Source of the DNA: Rossellomorea marisflavi
Lineage (GTDB): Bacteria > Bacillota > Bacilli > Bacillales > Bacillaceae_B
Assembly (NCBI RefSeq): GCF_022170785.1
Contig: NZ_CP081870.1
Coordinates: 3,968,001 to 4,032,000 of the forward strand
Direction: 5' to 3'
Length of the DNA: 64,000 nucleotides
Translations under genes and position numbers: made by a program
Part shown: positions 15,409-26,264 of the stretch, piece after piece
Layout: each line of letters begins with the position of its first letter
Numbering within the stretch: position 1 is the stretch's first letter
Notes under the pieces: model-generated
Databases searched by the model: none
Told to the model about the DNA's origin: nothing
Seen by the model: only the letters and a program-made list of their open reading frames with translations

Positions 15409-15436
15409 ATAAAAAGAGAGCCATATCGGCTCTCTT
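15409..15436 (-). terminator. Rho-independent terminator of spoIIR
   Basis: On the minus strand AAGAGAGCC pairs with GGCTCTCTT around a five-base loop, followed by further T residues. It begins a few bases after the spoIIR stop codon. Confidence 0.85.
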
Positions 15437-15441
15437 CAGGC

Positions 15442-16332
15442 TTATTGGAATAGTCCTTTGACCATATCGACGATGAAGAAACGGACTTCGACTTCCTCTT
15501 CCTCCTCTTCGGCAAATACCGGCTGATTCTGAGTTTCCTCTGCATCAGATACGTTCACCTGTGCAGCGTCCGTTTGAATTTCTTCGGTTAGGTGCTTCTC
15601 CGCTTTGACGGCTGGTTCTTCCACGATGGCATCTTTATCGCCATTCTGTGTTGCCTTCTCCTCTGGTTCACTTGCAGGAGAGTCTTCCTGCTCATCTGCT
15701 TGAGCGTCCGCTTCAGGCATTGTATCTTGCTTTATTTCTGGGTCTGCCATCACACGGTCATCCGCTGTTGTGACTTCCTTTCCGCTCGCTTCCACTTTCG
15801 TTTCAAATCCTTGGCTGCTGACGGCATTCCCGGTAGAGAAATCCAGGAAGCATAGAGGTGGATACAGGACGCACCACCAGTTTGCTCCTTCTCCTTTGCC
15901 GAGGGTGATCAGGACGGCTTCATATTCACCTGCAGGATAGAGGAACTGACCGTAAAGCTTGGTAGGAAAATCGACCTTACCGAATTCGATGGCTACACTC
16001 TGGCTTACTCCTTCTTCCTTCAACACGTCCTGGGCGATTTCCTTCAATTGCGGTAGTCCTTCCTTGATGACGCTCTTGGCTTCTTCCTTATCCTGAAGCT
16101 CGGATACCCAGCTGGTTATTTCCTTGTTGACCTCATCGCGGACGAGACGCTTGACGTTTTGATCTTCATCCCGGTCACTATTGGCCAAAATCCTTAGCCT
16201 GATCGCATCCTCCGGGATCATGACGGTTTCCTGCGCACTTGTTACGGCTTCTTGCTTCGGAATATATAAACTCAAGATCGTGCCTACTGATAGAATGAGT
16301 AAGTAGCTTAATACCAATTGTTTTGTTTTCAT
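15442..16332 (-). CDS. spoIIR: Stage II sporulation protein R with acidic C-terminal insert
   Basis: SpoIIR is made in the forespore and secreted to trigger SpoIIGA-dependent processing of pro-sigma-E in the mother cell. The ATG at 16332, behind AAGGTGGAG, gives 296 residues; an upstream in-frame GTG is less likely. A signal helix is at about residues 5-21, then the conserved core (IRLRILANSDRDEDQNVKRLVRDEV, GEGANWWCVLYPPLCFLDF). Between LDFSTG near residue 172 and the conserved tail VEVRFFIVDMVKGLF is an acidic, low-complexity stretch of about 100 residues. B. subtilis SpoIIR is only about 224 residues. Sequence lengthening is direct observation; its effect is unknown. Confidence 0.9.
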   Translation of the reverse strand: MKTKQLVLSYLLILSVGTILSLYIPKQEAVTSAQETVMIPEDAIRLRILANSDRDEDQNVKRLVRDEVNKEITSWVSELQDKEEAKSVIKEGLPQLKEIAQDVLKEEGVSQSVAIEFGKVDFPTKLYGQFLYPAGEYEAVLITLGKGEGANWWCVLYPPLCFLDFSTGNAVSSQGFETKVEASGKEVTTADDRVMADPEIKQDTMPEADAQADEQEDSPASEPEEKATQNGDKDAIVEEPAVKAEKHLTEEIQTDAAQVNVSDAEETQNQPVFAEEEEEEVEVRFFIVDMVKGLFQ

Positions 16333-16467
16333 GTTTCTCTCCACCTTCCCTTAGTCACATTGTGGACAAGGTGGGGACATCTTAAACTAGTAAAATGATT
16401 TTTTCTTTTCTTTCCGCTTACAGGTCAGATACTACCAGTCTTTCAATCTATCAGCTGGGTAAATCAA

Positions 16468-16500
16468 AAGCGCCCCTGACTTCTTAGAAGAAAGGGGCAC
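16468..16500 (-). terminator. Rho-independent terminator of the prfA-prmC operon
   Basis: GTGCCCCT and AGGGGCGC pair on the minus strand around a loop that itself folds (TTCTTCTAAGAAG), followed by TTTTGA. It directly follows the prmC stop codon. Confidence 0.75.
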
Positions 16501-16503
16501 TTG

Positions 16504-17364
16504 CTATGCTTGCTCACAGAAAACCATCCGGTCCTTTCCGTTGATATCCATGACGACTTCAACGGACGATCGTGGAAATGCTTGTGTAAGCATTTCAGCC
16601 ACTGTCTCTCCTTGTCCAGCACCGACCTCGAAGCCGATGAGGAATCGTTCGTTCATGATGCGAGGCAAGCCTTCCATGAACCGGCGATACAGGTCATATC
16701 CGTCTTCTCCACCAAAAAGGGCCAGGGACGGTTCATGATCCACTACCACCTCCGACAATGTTTCACGGTCGGAAAGGGGGATATATGGAGGGTTGGAAAG
16801 CAACACGTCGAGGGCGACTCCTTCTTCCATCAACGGCTGAAGCAGGTCACCATGATAGAATGTCACATCCGCCTCCAGGCGCTCTGCATTTCCTTTGGCC
16901 ACCTCCAGGGCATCCGCTGAAACATCCACTGCCCTTACGTTCATATCTCCATCGTACTCGAGAGCAAGGGAAATCGCGATGGCACCGCTCCCCGTTCCGA
17001 TATCGGCGGCCTGGATGGTATGGGAGCCGTTGAACAGCCTTTTCATCCGCTCAAGGCTGTAATACACAAGCTCTTCGGTCTCGGGCCGCGGGATCAACAC
17101 GTGACGGTTCACCGTGAAAGAACGTCCATAGAATTCCTCGATACCGATCAAATGCTGGATCGGAATCCCGGATACGTGGGCATCCATGCCACTCCGGAAC
17201 TCCTCCCATAATGAGTCTTCCAACACCGTTTTCTGCTCGGCAAATAGCCTTGCCCGTGACATATCCAACAGATGGCGGAGATAGAGCTCGCCCGCATTCT
17301 CATCCCGTCCGTTCTCCTTTAAAAAAGAAGAAGCCCATCTCAGGGCTTCGAATACCGACGGCAT
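16504..17364 (-). CDS. prmC: Peptide chain release factor N5-glutamine methyltransferase
   Basis: The 286-residue methyltransferase transfers a methyl group from S-adenosylmethionine to the GGQ glutamine of release factors. The N-terminal helical domain (about 1-80) binds the factor. The catalytic domain has the SAM-binding [12 protein letters not shown] motif near residue 122 and the substrate-glutamine-binding NPPY motif near residue 191. Its start ATG overlaps the stop of prfA (ATGA), so enzyme and target are translationally coupled, as is common in Bacillus. Confidence 0.95.
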   Translation of the reverse strand: MPSVFEALRWASSFLKENGRDENAGELYLRHLLDMSRARLFAEQKTVLEDSLWEEFRSGMDAHVSGIPIQHLIGIEEFYGRSFTVNRHVLIPRPETEELVYYSLERMKRLFNGSHTIQAADIGTGSGAIAISLALEYDGDMNVRAVDVSADALEVAKGNAERLEADVTFYHGDLLQPLMEEGVALDVLLSNPPYIPLSDRETLSEVVVDHEPSLALFGGEDGYDLYRRFMEGLPRIMNERFLIGFEVGAGQGETVAEMLTQAFPRSSVEVVMDINGKDRMVFCEQA

Positions 17365-18437
17365 CAGACTTCTTCCATCCGTTCAAGAAGCTTGGATTGG
17401 TCTTCAATGATCAGGGCATCGATCACATCATCCATCTTGCCTTCCAGGATCTGATCGAGCTTCTGGATCGTCAAGCCGATGCGGTGATCGGTTACGCGGT
17501 TTTGAGGGAAATTGTACGTACGGATACGCTCCGAGCGGTCTCCCGTACCGACTGCGGACTTACGTGTGGCATCATATTCAGCCTGTGCTTCACGCTGGAA
17601 TTTATCATACACACGTGCGCGCAGGACCTTCATGGCCTTTTCTTTGTTCTTGATCTGGGACTTTTCATCCTGACAGGATACAACGACACCGGTTGGCAAG
17701 TGAGTCAGGCGCACGGCCGACATGGTCGTGTTGACACTCTGCCCTCCTGGTCCACTGGATGCAAAGGTATCGACGCGGATATCTTTATCATGGATATCGA
17801 CTTCGACTTCTTCTGCTTCCGGCAGGCACGCGACGGTGGCTGTGGACGTATGGATCCTGCCCCCTGATTCCGTTTCAGGTACGCGCTGTACACGATGGGC
17901 TCCGTTCTCATACTTCATTTTGGAATAAGCACCGTTCCCGTTGATCATGAAGATGATTTCCTTGTATCCGCCCACACCGGTAGAGTTCGCTTCCATCACT
18001 TCGATCTTCCAGCCCTGGCTTTCAGCGAAACGGCTGTACATGCGATAAAGGTCACCTGCAAATAGAGCGGCTTCATCTCCACCTGCTGCGCCCCTTACCT
18101 CCATGATAACGTTCTTGTCATCATTCGGGTCTTTAGGGATGAGGAGGATCTTAAGGCGCTCTTCAAGGGCTGTGATCTGCTCCTCGAGTTCCGATACTTC
18201 TTCCTTCACCATTTCGCGCATATCGGCGTCCAGTTTGTCCTCGAGCATGGCTTTGGCGTCCTTGTACTGTTGATTCAATTCTTTATATTCACGATAAGCT
18301 TCCACTGTTGCCTGGATATCAGATTGTTCTTTTGAATATTCTCTTAGCTTCTTAGGGTCATTCACAATTTCCGGATCACTCAGCAATTCGTTCAGCTTGT
18401 CATAGCGATCTTCCACTGCTTGTAAACGATCATACAC
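17364..18437 (-). CDS. prfA: Peptide chain release factor 1
   Basis: The 357-residue RF1 recognises UAA and UAG stop codons. The peptidyl-hydrolysis motif is in [24 protein letters not shown] near residues 229-252. RF1-type features follow ([27 protein letters not shown]). It is the first gene of a pair with prmC. The length is within one residue of B. subtilis PrfA. Nothing unusual is seen. Confidence 0.96.
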   Translation of the reverse strand: MYDRLQAVEDRYDKLNELLSDPEIVNDPKKLREYSKEQSDIQATVEAYREYKELNQQYKDAKAMLEDKLDADMREMVKEEVSELEEQITALEERLKILLIPKDPNDDKNVIMEVRGAAGGDEAALFAGDLYRMYSRFAESQGWKIEVMEANSTGVGGYKEIIFMINGNGAYSKMKYENGAHRVQRVPETESGGRIHTSTATVACLPEAEEVEVDIHDKDIRVDTFASSGPGGQSVNTTMSAVRLTHLPTGVVVSCQDEKSQIKNKEKAMKVLRARVYDKFQREAQAEYDATRKSAVGTGDRSERIRTYNFPQNRVTDHRIGLTIQKLDQILEGKMDDVIDALIIEDQSKLLERMEEV

Positions 18438-18517
18438 AGCTATTCACCTCAATTTTAGTCCATAACAGTCTAATTATATTATACCGATTAGGTAAACACA
18501 AGATGGTTCACAATTGG

Positions 18518-18550
18518 AAGAAGACAAGCAGGACCTGCTCCTGCTTGTCG
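18518..18550 (-). terminator. Rho-independent terminator of the YhcN/YlaJ-type lipoprotein gene
   Basis: GACAAGCAGGA (18523-18533) pairs with TCCTGCTTGTC (18539-18549); T-rich sequence follows on the minus strand. It is located just after the lipoprotein stop codon. Confidence 0.8.
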
Positions 18551-18557
18551 AAATAGG

Positions 18558-19004
18558 CTATTGTTCCGTGATCTTGACGTTCATATGAAAACGGGGCAGT
18601 GCCCTCTCAAGCTCTTCTTTGAGCATGGCTTCGTTTTTATCCAATTCCGAATGGCCCATCCGCTTCCGAGTGTGAGCCGTGACCCACATCTGATCGCCGT
18701 TGATCCATACTTCATCCGGTTCGAAGGATGACTCATACGCCACCACTTGACGCGCTTTATCGACATACTGACCCATGGATGATGACGTAGCACCCGGCTG
18801 ACTGGACAGGTTGGGAAAGTTCGGATTCCCATTCGACATATCCTGGACGTTACGATCAGATTGTTTCAGCCCATTCTTGTGGTTGTTCACGAATCGGGTA
18901 CCGTTTTGATCTTCGTTTGTTCCAAATCCGGATTCCTGATTCACCCCACAGCCCGCTGTAAAGAGGACCACACCGCTACATAGACAAAAGATGATGTTCT
19001 TCAT
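18558..19004 (-). CDS. YhcN/YlaJ-family sporulation lipoprotein
   Basis: The 148-residue protein has a signal peptide with the lipobox TAGC near residue 19, a polar Asn/Gln/Ser-rich linker (about 21-75) and a C-terminal domain with YVDKARQVVAYESSFEPDEVWINGDQMWVTAHT. This resembles the YhcN/YlaJ family of spore-associated lipoproteins, whose exact role is unsettled. The start follows AGGAGGTG. It has its own terminator and lies between tdk and prfA. Confidence 0.7.
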   Translation of the reverse strand: MKNIIFCLCSGVVLFTAGCGVNQESGFGTNEDQNGTRFVNNHKNGLKQSDRNVQDMSNGNPNFPNLSSQPGATSSSMGQYVDKARQVVAYESSFEPDEVWINGDQMWVTAHTRKRMGHSELDKNEAMLKEELERALPRFHMNVKITEQ

Positions 19005-19084
19005 CTTCCAAACACCTCCTGATGGTTAGGTTTTCCCTATTCACTCGAGGTATACAGTCACAGGATTCATGGAAAAATATGACC

Positions 19085-19113
19085 ACAAAAAAACCGCCTC
19101 GGACAGAGACGGT
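19085..19113 (-). terminator. Rho-independent terminator of tdk
   Basis: ACCGTCTC and GAGGCGGT pair around TGTCC on the minus strand and are followed by a run of about eight T residues, directly abutting the tdk stop codon. Confidence 0.85.
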
Positions 19114-19721
19114 CAGTTCTTGAGCATATCCTGAGTCACACTGACTCCAGTCGGGACTTCATGATGATGGCGGCATCTCGGCTCGTAAGCTTCCGATGCG
19201 CCGACAAGGATGATGGGATCATCATAGCATGCAGGTTCGCCGTTGATGAGACGCTGAGTTCTGCTTGCCGGTGATCCGCAGACGGCACAGACGGCTTGCA
19301 GCTTCGTCACTTGCTCGGCAATGGACAGGAGTTCCGGCATCGGTCCGAATGGCTCCCCCCGGAAATCTTGATCCAGCCCTGCCAGGATTACGCGATACCC
19401 ACTGTTGGCAAGCTTTTGGGCTACTCCGACGATGGCATCGTCAAAGAACTGCACTTCGTCGATGGCGACAACGTCCACCTTTGGATTCAGATCTTCCAAG
19501 ATGCTGCTTGCATTCTCCATGGCTTTGGCAATCACGGATGTTCCATTATGGGACACCACGGATTCCTCACTATAGCGGTTATCCAACTTTGGTTTGTATA
19601 CGGCAATTTCCTGTTTGGCAAATTGAGTCCGTCTGACCCGGCGGATCAGCTCTTCCGATTTACCCGAAAACATACTGCCGCAAATGACTTCAACCCAACC
19701 GGTCTGTTTCATGACATACAC
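19113..19721 (-). CDS. tdk: Thymidine kinase
   Basis: The 202-residue type II thymidine kinase phosphorylates thymidine with ATP in pyrimidine salvage. It has the P-loop [14 protein letters not shown] near residue 15, the DEVQFFDD Walker B near residue 89, and zinc cysteine pairs (CAVCGSPA, with later C and C-x-H residues in PACYDD and EPRCRHHH). The GTG start at 19721 gives MYVMKQTGW, matching the B. subtilis N-terminus, with GGAG ten bases upstream. Confidence 0.95.
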   Translation of the reverse strand: MYVMKQTGWVEVICGSMFSGKSEELIRRVRRTQFAKQEIAVYKPKLDNRYSEESVVSHNGTSVIAKAMENASSILEDLNPKVDVVAIDEVQFFDDAIVGVAQKLANSGYRVILAGLDQDFRGEPFGPMPELLSIAEQVTKLQAVCAVCGSPASRTQRLINGEPACYDDPIILVGASEAYEPRCRHHHEVPTGVSVTQDMLKN

Positions 19722-19876
19722 GAAAGCGTCGCTCCTTTCCCTGTTTCATCCTTATGTTAAGCATGCCTATATGTAAACGAATAATTCAGGTGATTTTTCC
19801 AGAAAAAAAGAGGCACGAAACGCTCCATGCCCGACTTTTGTCCTGTTAATCCGCCCGAAATCGTAAAATGGGCTAA

Positions 19877-19912
19877 TAAAAAACAGGCAAGCATGAACAT
19901 CCTTGCCTGTTC
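19877..19912 (-). terminator. Rho-independent terminator of rpmE
   Basis: On the minus strand AACAGGCAAG pairs with CTTGCCTGTT around a ten-base loop, followed by TTTTATT. Confidence 0.88.
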
Positions 19913-19944
19913 TGGAATAGAAGGGACGACGCCCTTCCATTTCA

Positions 19945-20154
19945 TTATTGGTTAGATTTAAGACCGTATTTTTTGTTGAAACGGTCAACACGTCCACCAG
20001 CATCCGCGAATTTCTGACGGCCAGTGTAGAATGGATGGCATTCAGAACAAACCTCAACGCGCATTTCTTCTGCTACTGAACCAGTTTCAAATTCGTTACC
20101 GCATGCACATTTCACAGTGATTGTGTTGTACTTTGGATGAATTCCTTGTTTCAT
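19945..20154 (-). CDS. rpmE: 50S ribosomal protein L31 (bL31), zinc-binding type
   Basis: The 69-residue ribosomal protein keeps the four zinc cysteines of the C+ type (CAC near residues 16-18 and CSEC near residues 36-39). It is the form released from ribosomes when zinc is scarce in Bacillus. The ATG at 20154 is preferred to the ATG at 20163 because AAGGAG lies nine bases upstream of the former and touches the latter. It lies between rho and tdk as in B. subtilis. Confidence 0.95.
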   Translation of the reverse strand: MKQGIHPKYNTITVKCACGNEFETGSVAEEMRVEVCSECHPFYTGRQKFADAGGRVDRFNKKYGLKSNQ

Positions 20155-20322
20155 TACGTTCATCTCCTTCCGCCCTGAATCATCTGAGACAGAGTAATTT
20201 ATTTACGAAGATAAATATGTGATATGAGCATAAGCCGTTAAAAAGCCAGCCCCTTACCACATCCAGTTATTCAAAACACATTGATTATATTATAACAAGG
20301 TCGTCCCTATCTTGCAACCCCG

Positions 20323-21585
20323 TTATCTTTTTTTCGCTTCATCAGCCAACACGTTGAAGAACTCTTCGTTCGTCTTCGTCTGTTTGATTTTACGCATGAG
20401 TTTCTCGGCAAAATCAGGCTGATCCGACATGGCTTTACGGATGGCCCACAGTTTATCGAGATGGTCTGGCTGAATAAGGAGTTCTTCCTTACGCGTACCC
20501 GAGCGACGGATGTCGATGGCCGGGAAGATGCGTCGTTCAGCGAGTGAACGATCAAGGTGAAGCTCCATGTTGCCCGTACCTTTGAACTCTTCATAGATGA
20601 CATCATCCATACGAGATCCCGTATCAACAAGAGCCGTGGCAAGCACCGTGAGGCTTCCGCCTTCTTCGATATTACGCGCCGCACCGAAGAAGCGCTTCGG
20701 ACGGTGGAATGCCGCCGGGTCGATCCCTCCTGAAAGGGTACGTCCGCTTGGTGGAATGACCAAGTTATAGGCACGTGCCAGACGGGTGATGCTGTCCATG
20801 AGGATGATGACATCGCGCTTATGCTCCACGAGACGCATTGCACGTTCAAGGACAAGCTCTGCTACCTTGATGTGATTCTCAGGCACTTCATCGAAGGTCG
20901 AGCTGACCACTTCCGCTTCAACGGAACGCTCGATGTCTGTCACTTCCTCAGGACGTTCGTCGATGAGGAGGATGATCAGCTCCGCTTCCGGATGATTCGT
21001 GGTAATGGAATTGGCGATCTCCTTGATGAGCATCGTTTTACCCGCTTTAGGCGGGGCAACGACCAATCCACGCTGACCGAAACCGACAGGCGCCATCAGA
21101 TCCATGATGCGCGTCGAGATTTTGTTCGGCGTGGTTTCTAGCTTAATTTGGCGATCAGGATATAAAGGAGTAAGTCCCGGGAAATGAACGCGTTCCTTCG
21201 CTGCATTCGGTTCTTCCCCGTTGACCATCTCTACTTGAAGCAGTCCGAAATAGCGCTCGTTCTCTTTTGGAGGACGCACTTTACCAGACACTTTATCCCC
21301 ATTCCTCAGATCGAAGCGTCTGATCTGTGAAGCAGAGATATAAATATCCTCAGAACTTGGTGAATAGTTGATCGGTCGAAGGAATCCGAAGCCTTCTGAC
21401 TGGATGATCTCTAGTACTCCTTCCATGAAGAAGAAGCCTTCCTGTTCCGCCCTAACCTTAAGGATGGCAAAAATAAGCTCTTTTTTCGTTAATTTACTAT
21501 AATATGAAACTTTGTATTGTTTGGCCAGCTCATAAAGCTCTTTCAGCTTCATATTTTCCAAGCTGGAAATCGTTAATTCTTCCAT
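20323..21585 (-). CDS. rho: Transcription termination factor Rho
   Basis: The 420-residue RNA helicase has an N-terminal SAP-like helical region (about 1-45), the cold-shock-like RNA-binding domain (GFGFLRP with [10 protein letters not shown]), and the ATPase core. The core shows Walker [15 protein letters not shown] near residue 175, [13 protein letters not shown] near residue 209, and the Q- and R-loops ([21 protein letters not shown]). It lacks the long N-terminal insertion seen in some actinobacterial Rho proteins. Bacillus Rho limits antisense transcription and affects sporulation. Confidence 0.95.
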   Translation of the reverse strand: MEELTISSLENMKLKELYELAKQYKVSYYSKLTKKELIFAILKVRAEQEGFFFMEGVLEIIQSEGFGFLRPINYSPSSEDIYISASQIRRFDLRNGDKVSGKVRPPKENERYFGLLQVEMVNGEEPNAAKERVHFPGLTPLYPDRQIKLETTPNKISTRIMDLMAPVGFGQRGLVVAPPKAGKTMLIKEIANSITTNHPEAELIILLIDERPEEVTDIERSVEAEVVSSTFDEVPENHIKVAELVLERAMRLVEHKRDVIILMDSITRLARAYNLVIPPSGRTLSGGIDPAAFHRPKRFFGAARNIEEGGSLTVLATALVDTGSRMDDVIYEEFKGTGNMELHLDRSLAERRIFPAIDIRRSGTRKEELLIQPDHLDKLWAIRKAMSDQPDFAEKLMRKIKQTKTNEEFFNVLADEAKKR

Positions 21586-21822
21586 AATGACACCACGCTT
21601 TATTAATTTGTCCTTCTAAAGGGCATAGGTTTTGAGGAAATGACTGAAGAAATGATGAATGAAGCAGTTAAAATGAGTTCTAGCTGAAGTGAAAACCTTA
21701 CTCATTGTACCTATACTCATCCATTTACGCAAGATGCCGTTTCGGCCGGATGGTTAATCCGTATAGGGGAATGAAGGAAGGAAAATGGTGAAGAAAGAGC
21801 ATGCGGCAACACACAGAAGTAA

Positions 21823-21850
21823 TGAAGGGCAGAACCACTTCTGCCCTTCA
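21823..21850. terminator. Strong hairpin downstream of glpX
   Basis: TGAAGGGCAGAA (21823-21834) and TTCTGCCCTTCA (21839-21850) form a 12-bp stem with a four-base loop after the glpX stop. The U-tract on the minus strand is weak (ATTACTTCTG), so Rho or read-through into rho is possible. The rest of 21,586-21,865 shows no gene. Confidence 0.55.
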
Positions 21851-21865
21851 TCCTGTATGAGACTC

Positions 21866-22828
21866 TTATTTCATGACGAGATTCGGTTTCTTTTGGAGGC
21901 TGTGCCTTCCATCGATGAATCGTACGGTTCCGGATTTGGCACGCATGACGACCGAGTGGGTCAACCCGTAGGCACCTTTCAGCTGGACACCTTTCAGGAG
22001 CTCCCCATCGGTGACACCCGTAGCCGCGAAGATGGCGTCATCTCCGCATACAAGGTCCTCCATGCGAAGGATCTTGTCGACATCTAGGCCCATACCGATG
22101 CATCGTTGCAGTTCGGCATCATTTTGAGGAAGCAGCTTCCCTTGGATCTCTCCTCCAAGGCACTTCAATGCAACAGCAGCGAGGACCCCTTCAGGAGCTC
22201 CACCCGATCCGAAGAGAATGTCCACACCCGTATGGTCAAAGGCCGTGTTCATGGCACCTGCAACATCCCCATCATTGATGAGTTTGATCCGGCATCCGAC
22301 GTCCCTGAGCTGCTGGATGATATGCTGATGGCGTTCACGGTTCAGGACCGTTGCCACTACATCCTCGATGTCTTTGTTCTTTGCCTTGGCGACAGCTTTC
22401 AGGTTGTCCAGGATGGACGCGTTGATATCGATCTGCCCGACGGCTTCTGGCCCGACGGCGATTTTGTCCATGTACATATCAGGAGCATTCAACAGATTGC
22501 CATCATCGGCAACAGCCAGGACCGCAAGTGCGTTCCATCCACCGGAAGCGACGATATTCGTCCCTTCCAAGGGATCGACGGCTACATCCACGCGCGGACC
22601 ATAGCCTGTCCCGAGCTTTTCTCCGATATACAGCATAGGCGCTTCGTCCATCTCGCCTTCACCGATGACGACCGTTCCCTTCATCGGTACCGTATCGAAT
22701 ACATCCCTCATGGCAGATGTTGCAGCGTCGTCTGCTTCATCCTTCAAACCGCGTCCCATCCAGCGAGCTGATGCAAGCGCGGCGCCTTCCGTCACCCGTA
22801 CAAGTTCCATCGATAAACTTCTCTCCAT
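21866..22828 (-). CDS. glpX: Class II fructose-1,6-bisphosphatase GlpX
   Basis: The 320-residue enzyme hydrolyses fructose 1,6-bisphosphate in gluconeogenesis. It shows the metal-site motif [21 protein letters not shown] near residue 55, [11 protein letters not shown] near residue 82, and the [13 protein letters not shown] phosphate-binding loop near residue 207. It sits between murAB and rho as in B. subtilis. Firmicutes also carry a class III Fbp, which is not in this window. Confidence 0.93.
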   Translation of the reverse strand: MERSLSMELVRVTEGAALASARWMGRGLKDEADDAATSAMRDVFDTVPMKGTVVIGEGEMDEAPMLYIGEKLGTGYGPRVDVAVDPLEGTNIVASGGWNALAVLAVADDGNLLNAPDMYMDKIAVGPEAVGQIDINASILDNLKAVAKAKNKDIEDVVATVLNRERHQHIIQQLRDVGCRIKLINDGDVAGAMNTAFDHTGVDILFGSGGAPEGVLAAVALKCLGGEIQGKLLPQNDAELQRCIGMGLDVDKILRMEDLVCGDDAIFAATGVTDGELLKGVQLKGAYGLTHSVVMRAKSGTVRFIDGRHSLQKKPNLVMK

Positions 22829-22965
22829 GAATAAAAGCCTCCCATTCCCGTTTATGTGAGCCTTCCGCCTATGAAGCGAAACAGCTTAAATTGTATAACC
22901 TAATGACAGATTTATTGTATCACATTCAAACGGGAGCGAGAGTCATTTTTCTGAAATAATTGTTT

Positions 22966-24252
22966 TTACGATTTTAGTTGTTCCAATTCTTCCTCGGTCA
23001 TCTTCTCTCTCCAGATGGTTGCACCCAATCCTTCGAGCTTTTCGACGAGGTCGCTGTAACCGCGATCGATATGTTCCAACCCTGTGACTTCCGTGACGCC
23101 TTCCCCCATGAGTCCGGCAATGACAAGAGCCGCACCAGCGCGAAGGTCACTTGCCTTCACCTTGGCTCCCTGCAGTTGTACAGGTCCATTGACGATGGCG
23201 GAACGCCCCTCAACCTTGATCGTTGCATTCATCCTTCTGAGCTCGTCAATATGCTTGAACCGCGCAGAATAGATTGTATCAGTCACCACAGCTGAACCTT
23301 CCGCCCTATTCAGGAGGGTCGTGAACGGCTGCTGGAGGTCTGTCGGGAAACCAGGGTAGACGAGGGTCTTCACATCGACGGCTTTGAGCTTGTCCGCCCT
23401 GCCGATGAAAATCTGATCATCGTTCGTCTCGACAGGTACACCCATTTCCCTGAGCTTGGCGATGACGGATTCCATATGGAGAGGAATGACATTATCGACC
23501 AATACGCCTTTGCCGACGGCAGCGGCGAGGATCATGAATGTCCCGGCTTCGATCCGATCAGGGATGATCGTGTGGCGGCATCCGTGAAGCTCATCGACTC
23601 CATCGATCCGGATCACGTCAGTTCCCGCCCCTTTGATCTTCGCACCCATATTCGATAGAAGCGTAGCCACATCGATGATTTCCGGTTCTTTGGCCGCGTT
23701 TTCGATGACCGTACGGCCTTTTGCCCGGACGGCAGCAAGCATGATGTTGATAGTGGCTCCTACGCTCACCACATCAAGATAGATCCTGGCGCCTCTGAGT
23801 TCATCAGCACGGAGATAGATGGCTCCCTGCTCATTCGTCACTTCGGCCCCCAAGGCCTCAAAGCCTTTGATATGCTGGTCGATGGGACGGGGTCCAAGGT
23901 GGCATCCCCCAGGCAGGCCAATGACGGCTTTCTTGAAGCGTCCAAGCATGGCACCCATCAAATAGTAGGAAGCACGAAGTTTTTTCACTTTTCCACTCGG
24001 CAGAGGCATGGACACCATGCTGGATGGATCGACATTCATTTCTCCATCATCACCGAGGCTGACCGTACCCCCGATTTCTTCAAGGAGGTCTTTGAGCGTC
24101 CGTACATCTGAGATATCCGGAAGCCCTTCAATCGTCACAGGGGAATCGGCCAGAATGGTAGCCGGGATCAGGGCGACGGCGCTGTTTTTCGCCCCACTTA
24201 CCTTGATGGTCCCCTCAAGCGGATAGCCGCCTGCAATTTTAAGCTTTTCCAT
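22966..24252 (-). CDS. murAB: UDP-N-acetylglucosamine 1-carboxyvinyltransferase (MurAB/MurZ)
   Basis: The 428-residue cytoplasmic enzyme transfers enolpyruvate from PEP to UDP-GlcNAc, the first committed step in peptidoglycan synthesis and the fosfomycin target. The catalytic cysteine lies in [15 protein letters not shown] near residue 117, and the substrate lysine-asparagine pair in [14 protein letters not shown] near residue 19. Location beside tal, fbaA and spo0F marks it as the MurAB (MurZ) paralog rather than MurAA. Confidence 0.93.
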   Translation of the reverse strand: MEKLKIAGGYPLEGTIKVSGAKNSAVALIPATILADSPVTIEGLPDISDVRTLKDLLEEIGGTVSLGDDGEMNVDPSSMVSMPLPSGKVKKLRASYYLMGAMLGRFKKAVIGLPGGCHLGPRPIDQHIKGFEALGAEVTNEQGAIYLRADELRGARIYLDVVSVGATINIMLAAVRAKGRTVIENAAKEPEIIDVATLLSNMGAKIKGAGTDVIRIDGVDELHGCRHTIIPDRIEAGTFMILAAAVGKGVLVDNVIPLHMESVIAKLREMGVPVETNDDQIFIGRADKLKAVDVKTLVYPGFPTDLQQPFTTLLNRAEGSAVVTDTIYSARFKHIDELRRMNATIKVEGRSAIVNGPVQLQGAKVKASDLRAGAALVIAGLMGEGVTEVTGLEHIDRGYSDLVEKLEGLGATIWREKMTEEELEQLKS

Positions 24253-24417
24253 AGTTAAACTCCCTTCCTTGCTGTACAGGTTTCAGCCTGCTAGCCAAAA
24301 GGATTAATTTTCCATAAGCGAACCGTCTAAGAAGTATTGTCTACTAGTGTATACATCTTTCGTCAAATCATGTATGATTTGCTCGAAAAAAATTCCACTC
24401 TTTACTATAACGCAGAG

Positions 24418-25059
24418 TCAGCGGTTGTTCCAGTCTGCCAGGAACGCTTCAATCCCTTTATCCGTCAGTGGATGATGGAACAGCTGCTTGAGCACTTTGA
24501 GAGGGACAGTGGCAATATGTGCCCCCCGGAGCGCCGCTTCCGTAATATGTTGCGGATGGCGGGTGGACGCCGCGATAATCTCTGTTTCAAGACCGTGGAT
24601 GGCAAAGATTTCAGCAATCTTCGATACCAGTTCAAGACCGTCATGCCCGATATCATCTAGTCTTCCTAAAAAAGGCGAAACGTAGGTAGCACCTGCACGG
24701 GCGGCAAGGAGTGCTTGGTTCGCACTGAAGATTAACGTCACATTGGTCTTGATTCCTTCTTTAGCAAAAGTAGATGCTGCCGTTAGCCCATCCGGGGTCA
24801 TCGGCAATTTGATCGTGATATTCGGAGCGATCTTGGCCAGTTCCAGCCCTTCCTTGATCATTCCTTCAGCATCTAGCGCAATGACTTCTGCGCTGACAGA
24901 TCCCGGTACGAGCTCTGTGATTTCCTTGAGGCGTTCTTCAAAGGTCACCCCTTTTTCCTTTGCCACCAAAGATGGATTCGTCGTCACACCAGACACGATC
25001 CCCCAGTTGTACGCTTCTCTGATTTCGTCCAGGTTCGCTGTATCAATAAAAAATTTCAT
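24418..25059 (-). CDS. tal: Transaldolase (short fructose-6-phosphate aldolase-like type)
   Basis: The 213-residue enzyme belongs to the short transaldolase group (B. subtilis YwjH). It transfers a dihydroxyacetone unit between sugar phosphates in the pentose phosphate pathway. The Schiff-base lysine is in [20 protein letters not shown] near residue 84, and the [10 protein letters not shown] motif follows. The ribosome binding site is GGGGGAGAGGG. It sits downstream of fbaA, consistent with co-ordinated carbon metabolism genes. Confidence 0.92.
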   Translation of the reverse strand: MKFFIDTANLDEIREAYNWGIVSGVTTNPSLVAKEKGVTFEERLKEITELVPGSVSAEVIALDAEGMIKEGLELAKIAPNITIKLPMTPDGLTAASTFAKEGIKTNVTLIFSANQALLAARAGATYVSPFLGRLDDIGHDGLELVSKIAEIFAIHGLETEIIAASTRHPQHITEAALRGAHIATVPLKVLKQLFHHPLTDKGIEAFLADWNNR

Positions 25060-25112
25060 TTCCCTCTCCCCCAGGTTTCGACAAAATTTTCAATCAACTT
25101 AAATGAACGGAA

Positions 25113-25150
25113 AGGACTGGACCAGTCGTTTCCACTGGTGCCAGTCCCAT
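25113..25150. terminator. GC-rich hairpin between fbaA and tal
   Basis: GGACTGG-ACCAGT pairs with ACTGGTGCCAGTCC around CGTTTCC. On the minus strand no strong U-tract follows, so it may attenuate or stabilise RNA rather than end the transcript. A second weaker stem (GGAAAAG with CTTTTCC) lies at about 25,178-25,214. Confidence 0.4.
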
Positions 25151-25228
25151 CCATCTGCATTCTATACATACCACAAAAGGGAAAAGACTAACCTGACGGC
25201 ACGCTTTTCCTACTTTTGACCTTATTGA

Positions 25229-26086
25229 TTACGCTTGGTTAGAAGAACCGAATTCACGCATTTTACCGATTACTGTCGCTTTGATTGCTTCGCGAGCAGG
25301 TCCGAGGTATTTACGTGGATCGTATACTTCAGAATCAGCAGCAAGTACTTCGCGTACTTTCTTAGCTGAAGCGATTTGGTTTTCAGTGTTCACGTTGATT
25401 TTAGCAGTTCCGTAAGAGATCGCTTTTTGGATATCTTTTGTCGGAATTCCAGTACCACCGTGAAGAACTAGAGGAACACCAGTAGCTGCTCCGATTTCTT
25501 CCATTTCTTTGAACCCTAGGTTTGGTTCACCTTTGTAAGGACCGTGAACAGAACCAAGAGCTGGAGCAAGTGTATCGATACCAGTACGTTCTACTAGTTC
25601 TTGACACTCTTTAGGGTCAGCATAGATTACGCCATCAGCGATGACATCATCTTCTTGACCGCCCACTGTTCCAAGTTCAGCTTCAACAGAAACACCTTTT
25701 GAGTGAGCATATTCAACCACTTTGGAAGTGATTTCGATATTTTCTTCGAAAGGACCGTGCGAAGCATCGATCATAACAGATGTGAAGCCAGCGTCGATCG
25801 CTTCTTTACATTTATCGAAGCTTGAACCGTGGTCCAAGTGGATTGCAACAGGTACAGTGATGTTCAAGTCTTCCATAAGACCTTCAACAATCTTCACAAC
25901 TGTTTTGAATCCGCTCATGTAACGTGCCGCACCTTCAGAAACACCTAGAATGACAGGTGATTTCTCTTCTTCTGCAGCTTGCAGGATCGCTTGAGTGAAC
26001 TCAAGATTGTTCAGGTTGAACTGACCAACTGCATAGTTTTTTTCTTTTGCTTGAATAAGCATGTCTTTCATAGACACTAAAGGCAT
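25229..26086 (-). CDS. fbaA: Class II fructose-bisphosphate aldolase
   Basis: The 285-residue zinc-dependent aldolase cleaves fructose 1,6-bisphosphate in glycolysis. Metal-binding histidines appear in [12 protein letters not shown] near residue 83 and in [10 protein letters not shown] near residue 208, with a third in [12 protein letters not shown] near residue 180. Codon use is strongly biased (GCT, AAC, GAA, ACT), as expected for a highly expressed gene. It follows GGAGGAAATAGTC and has a clear sigma-A promoter upstream. Confidence 0.95.
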   Translation of the reverse strand: MPLVSMKDMLIQAKEKNYAVGQFNLNNLEFTQAILQAAEEEKSPVILGVSEGAARYMSGFKTVVKIVEGLMEDLNITVPVAIHLDHGSSFDKCKEAIDAGFTSVMIDASHGPFEENIEITSKVVEYAHSKGVSVEAELGTVGGQEDDVIADGVIYADPKECQELVERTGIDTLAPALGSVHGPYKGEPNLGFKEMEEIGAATGVPLVLHGGTGIPTKDIQKAISYGTAKINVNTENQIASAKKVREVLAADSEVYDPRKYLGPAREAIKATVIGKMREFGSSNQA

Positions 26087-26143
26087 GACTATTTCCTCCT
26101 TTTATCCGTCAGTATACCATCCTATCTGGAGATGGCGGTGTTA

Positions 26144-26172
26144 GTTATAGCACCACGTGACATTGTTTACAA
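26144..26172 (-). promoter_or_regulatory. Sigma-A promoter of fbaA
   Basis: TTGTAA (26172-26167) and TATAAC (26149-26144) are separated by 17 bp on the minus strand, about 57 bases upstream of the fbaA start. Confidence 0.6.
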
Positions 26173-26264
26173 TTTCACTTGTATCATACCAAAACAGAAT
26201 AGATTTTACCAACAGAGAAGACGAAATGCTAAAAATACTACTATTTTTATTTTTCTAACAAATT

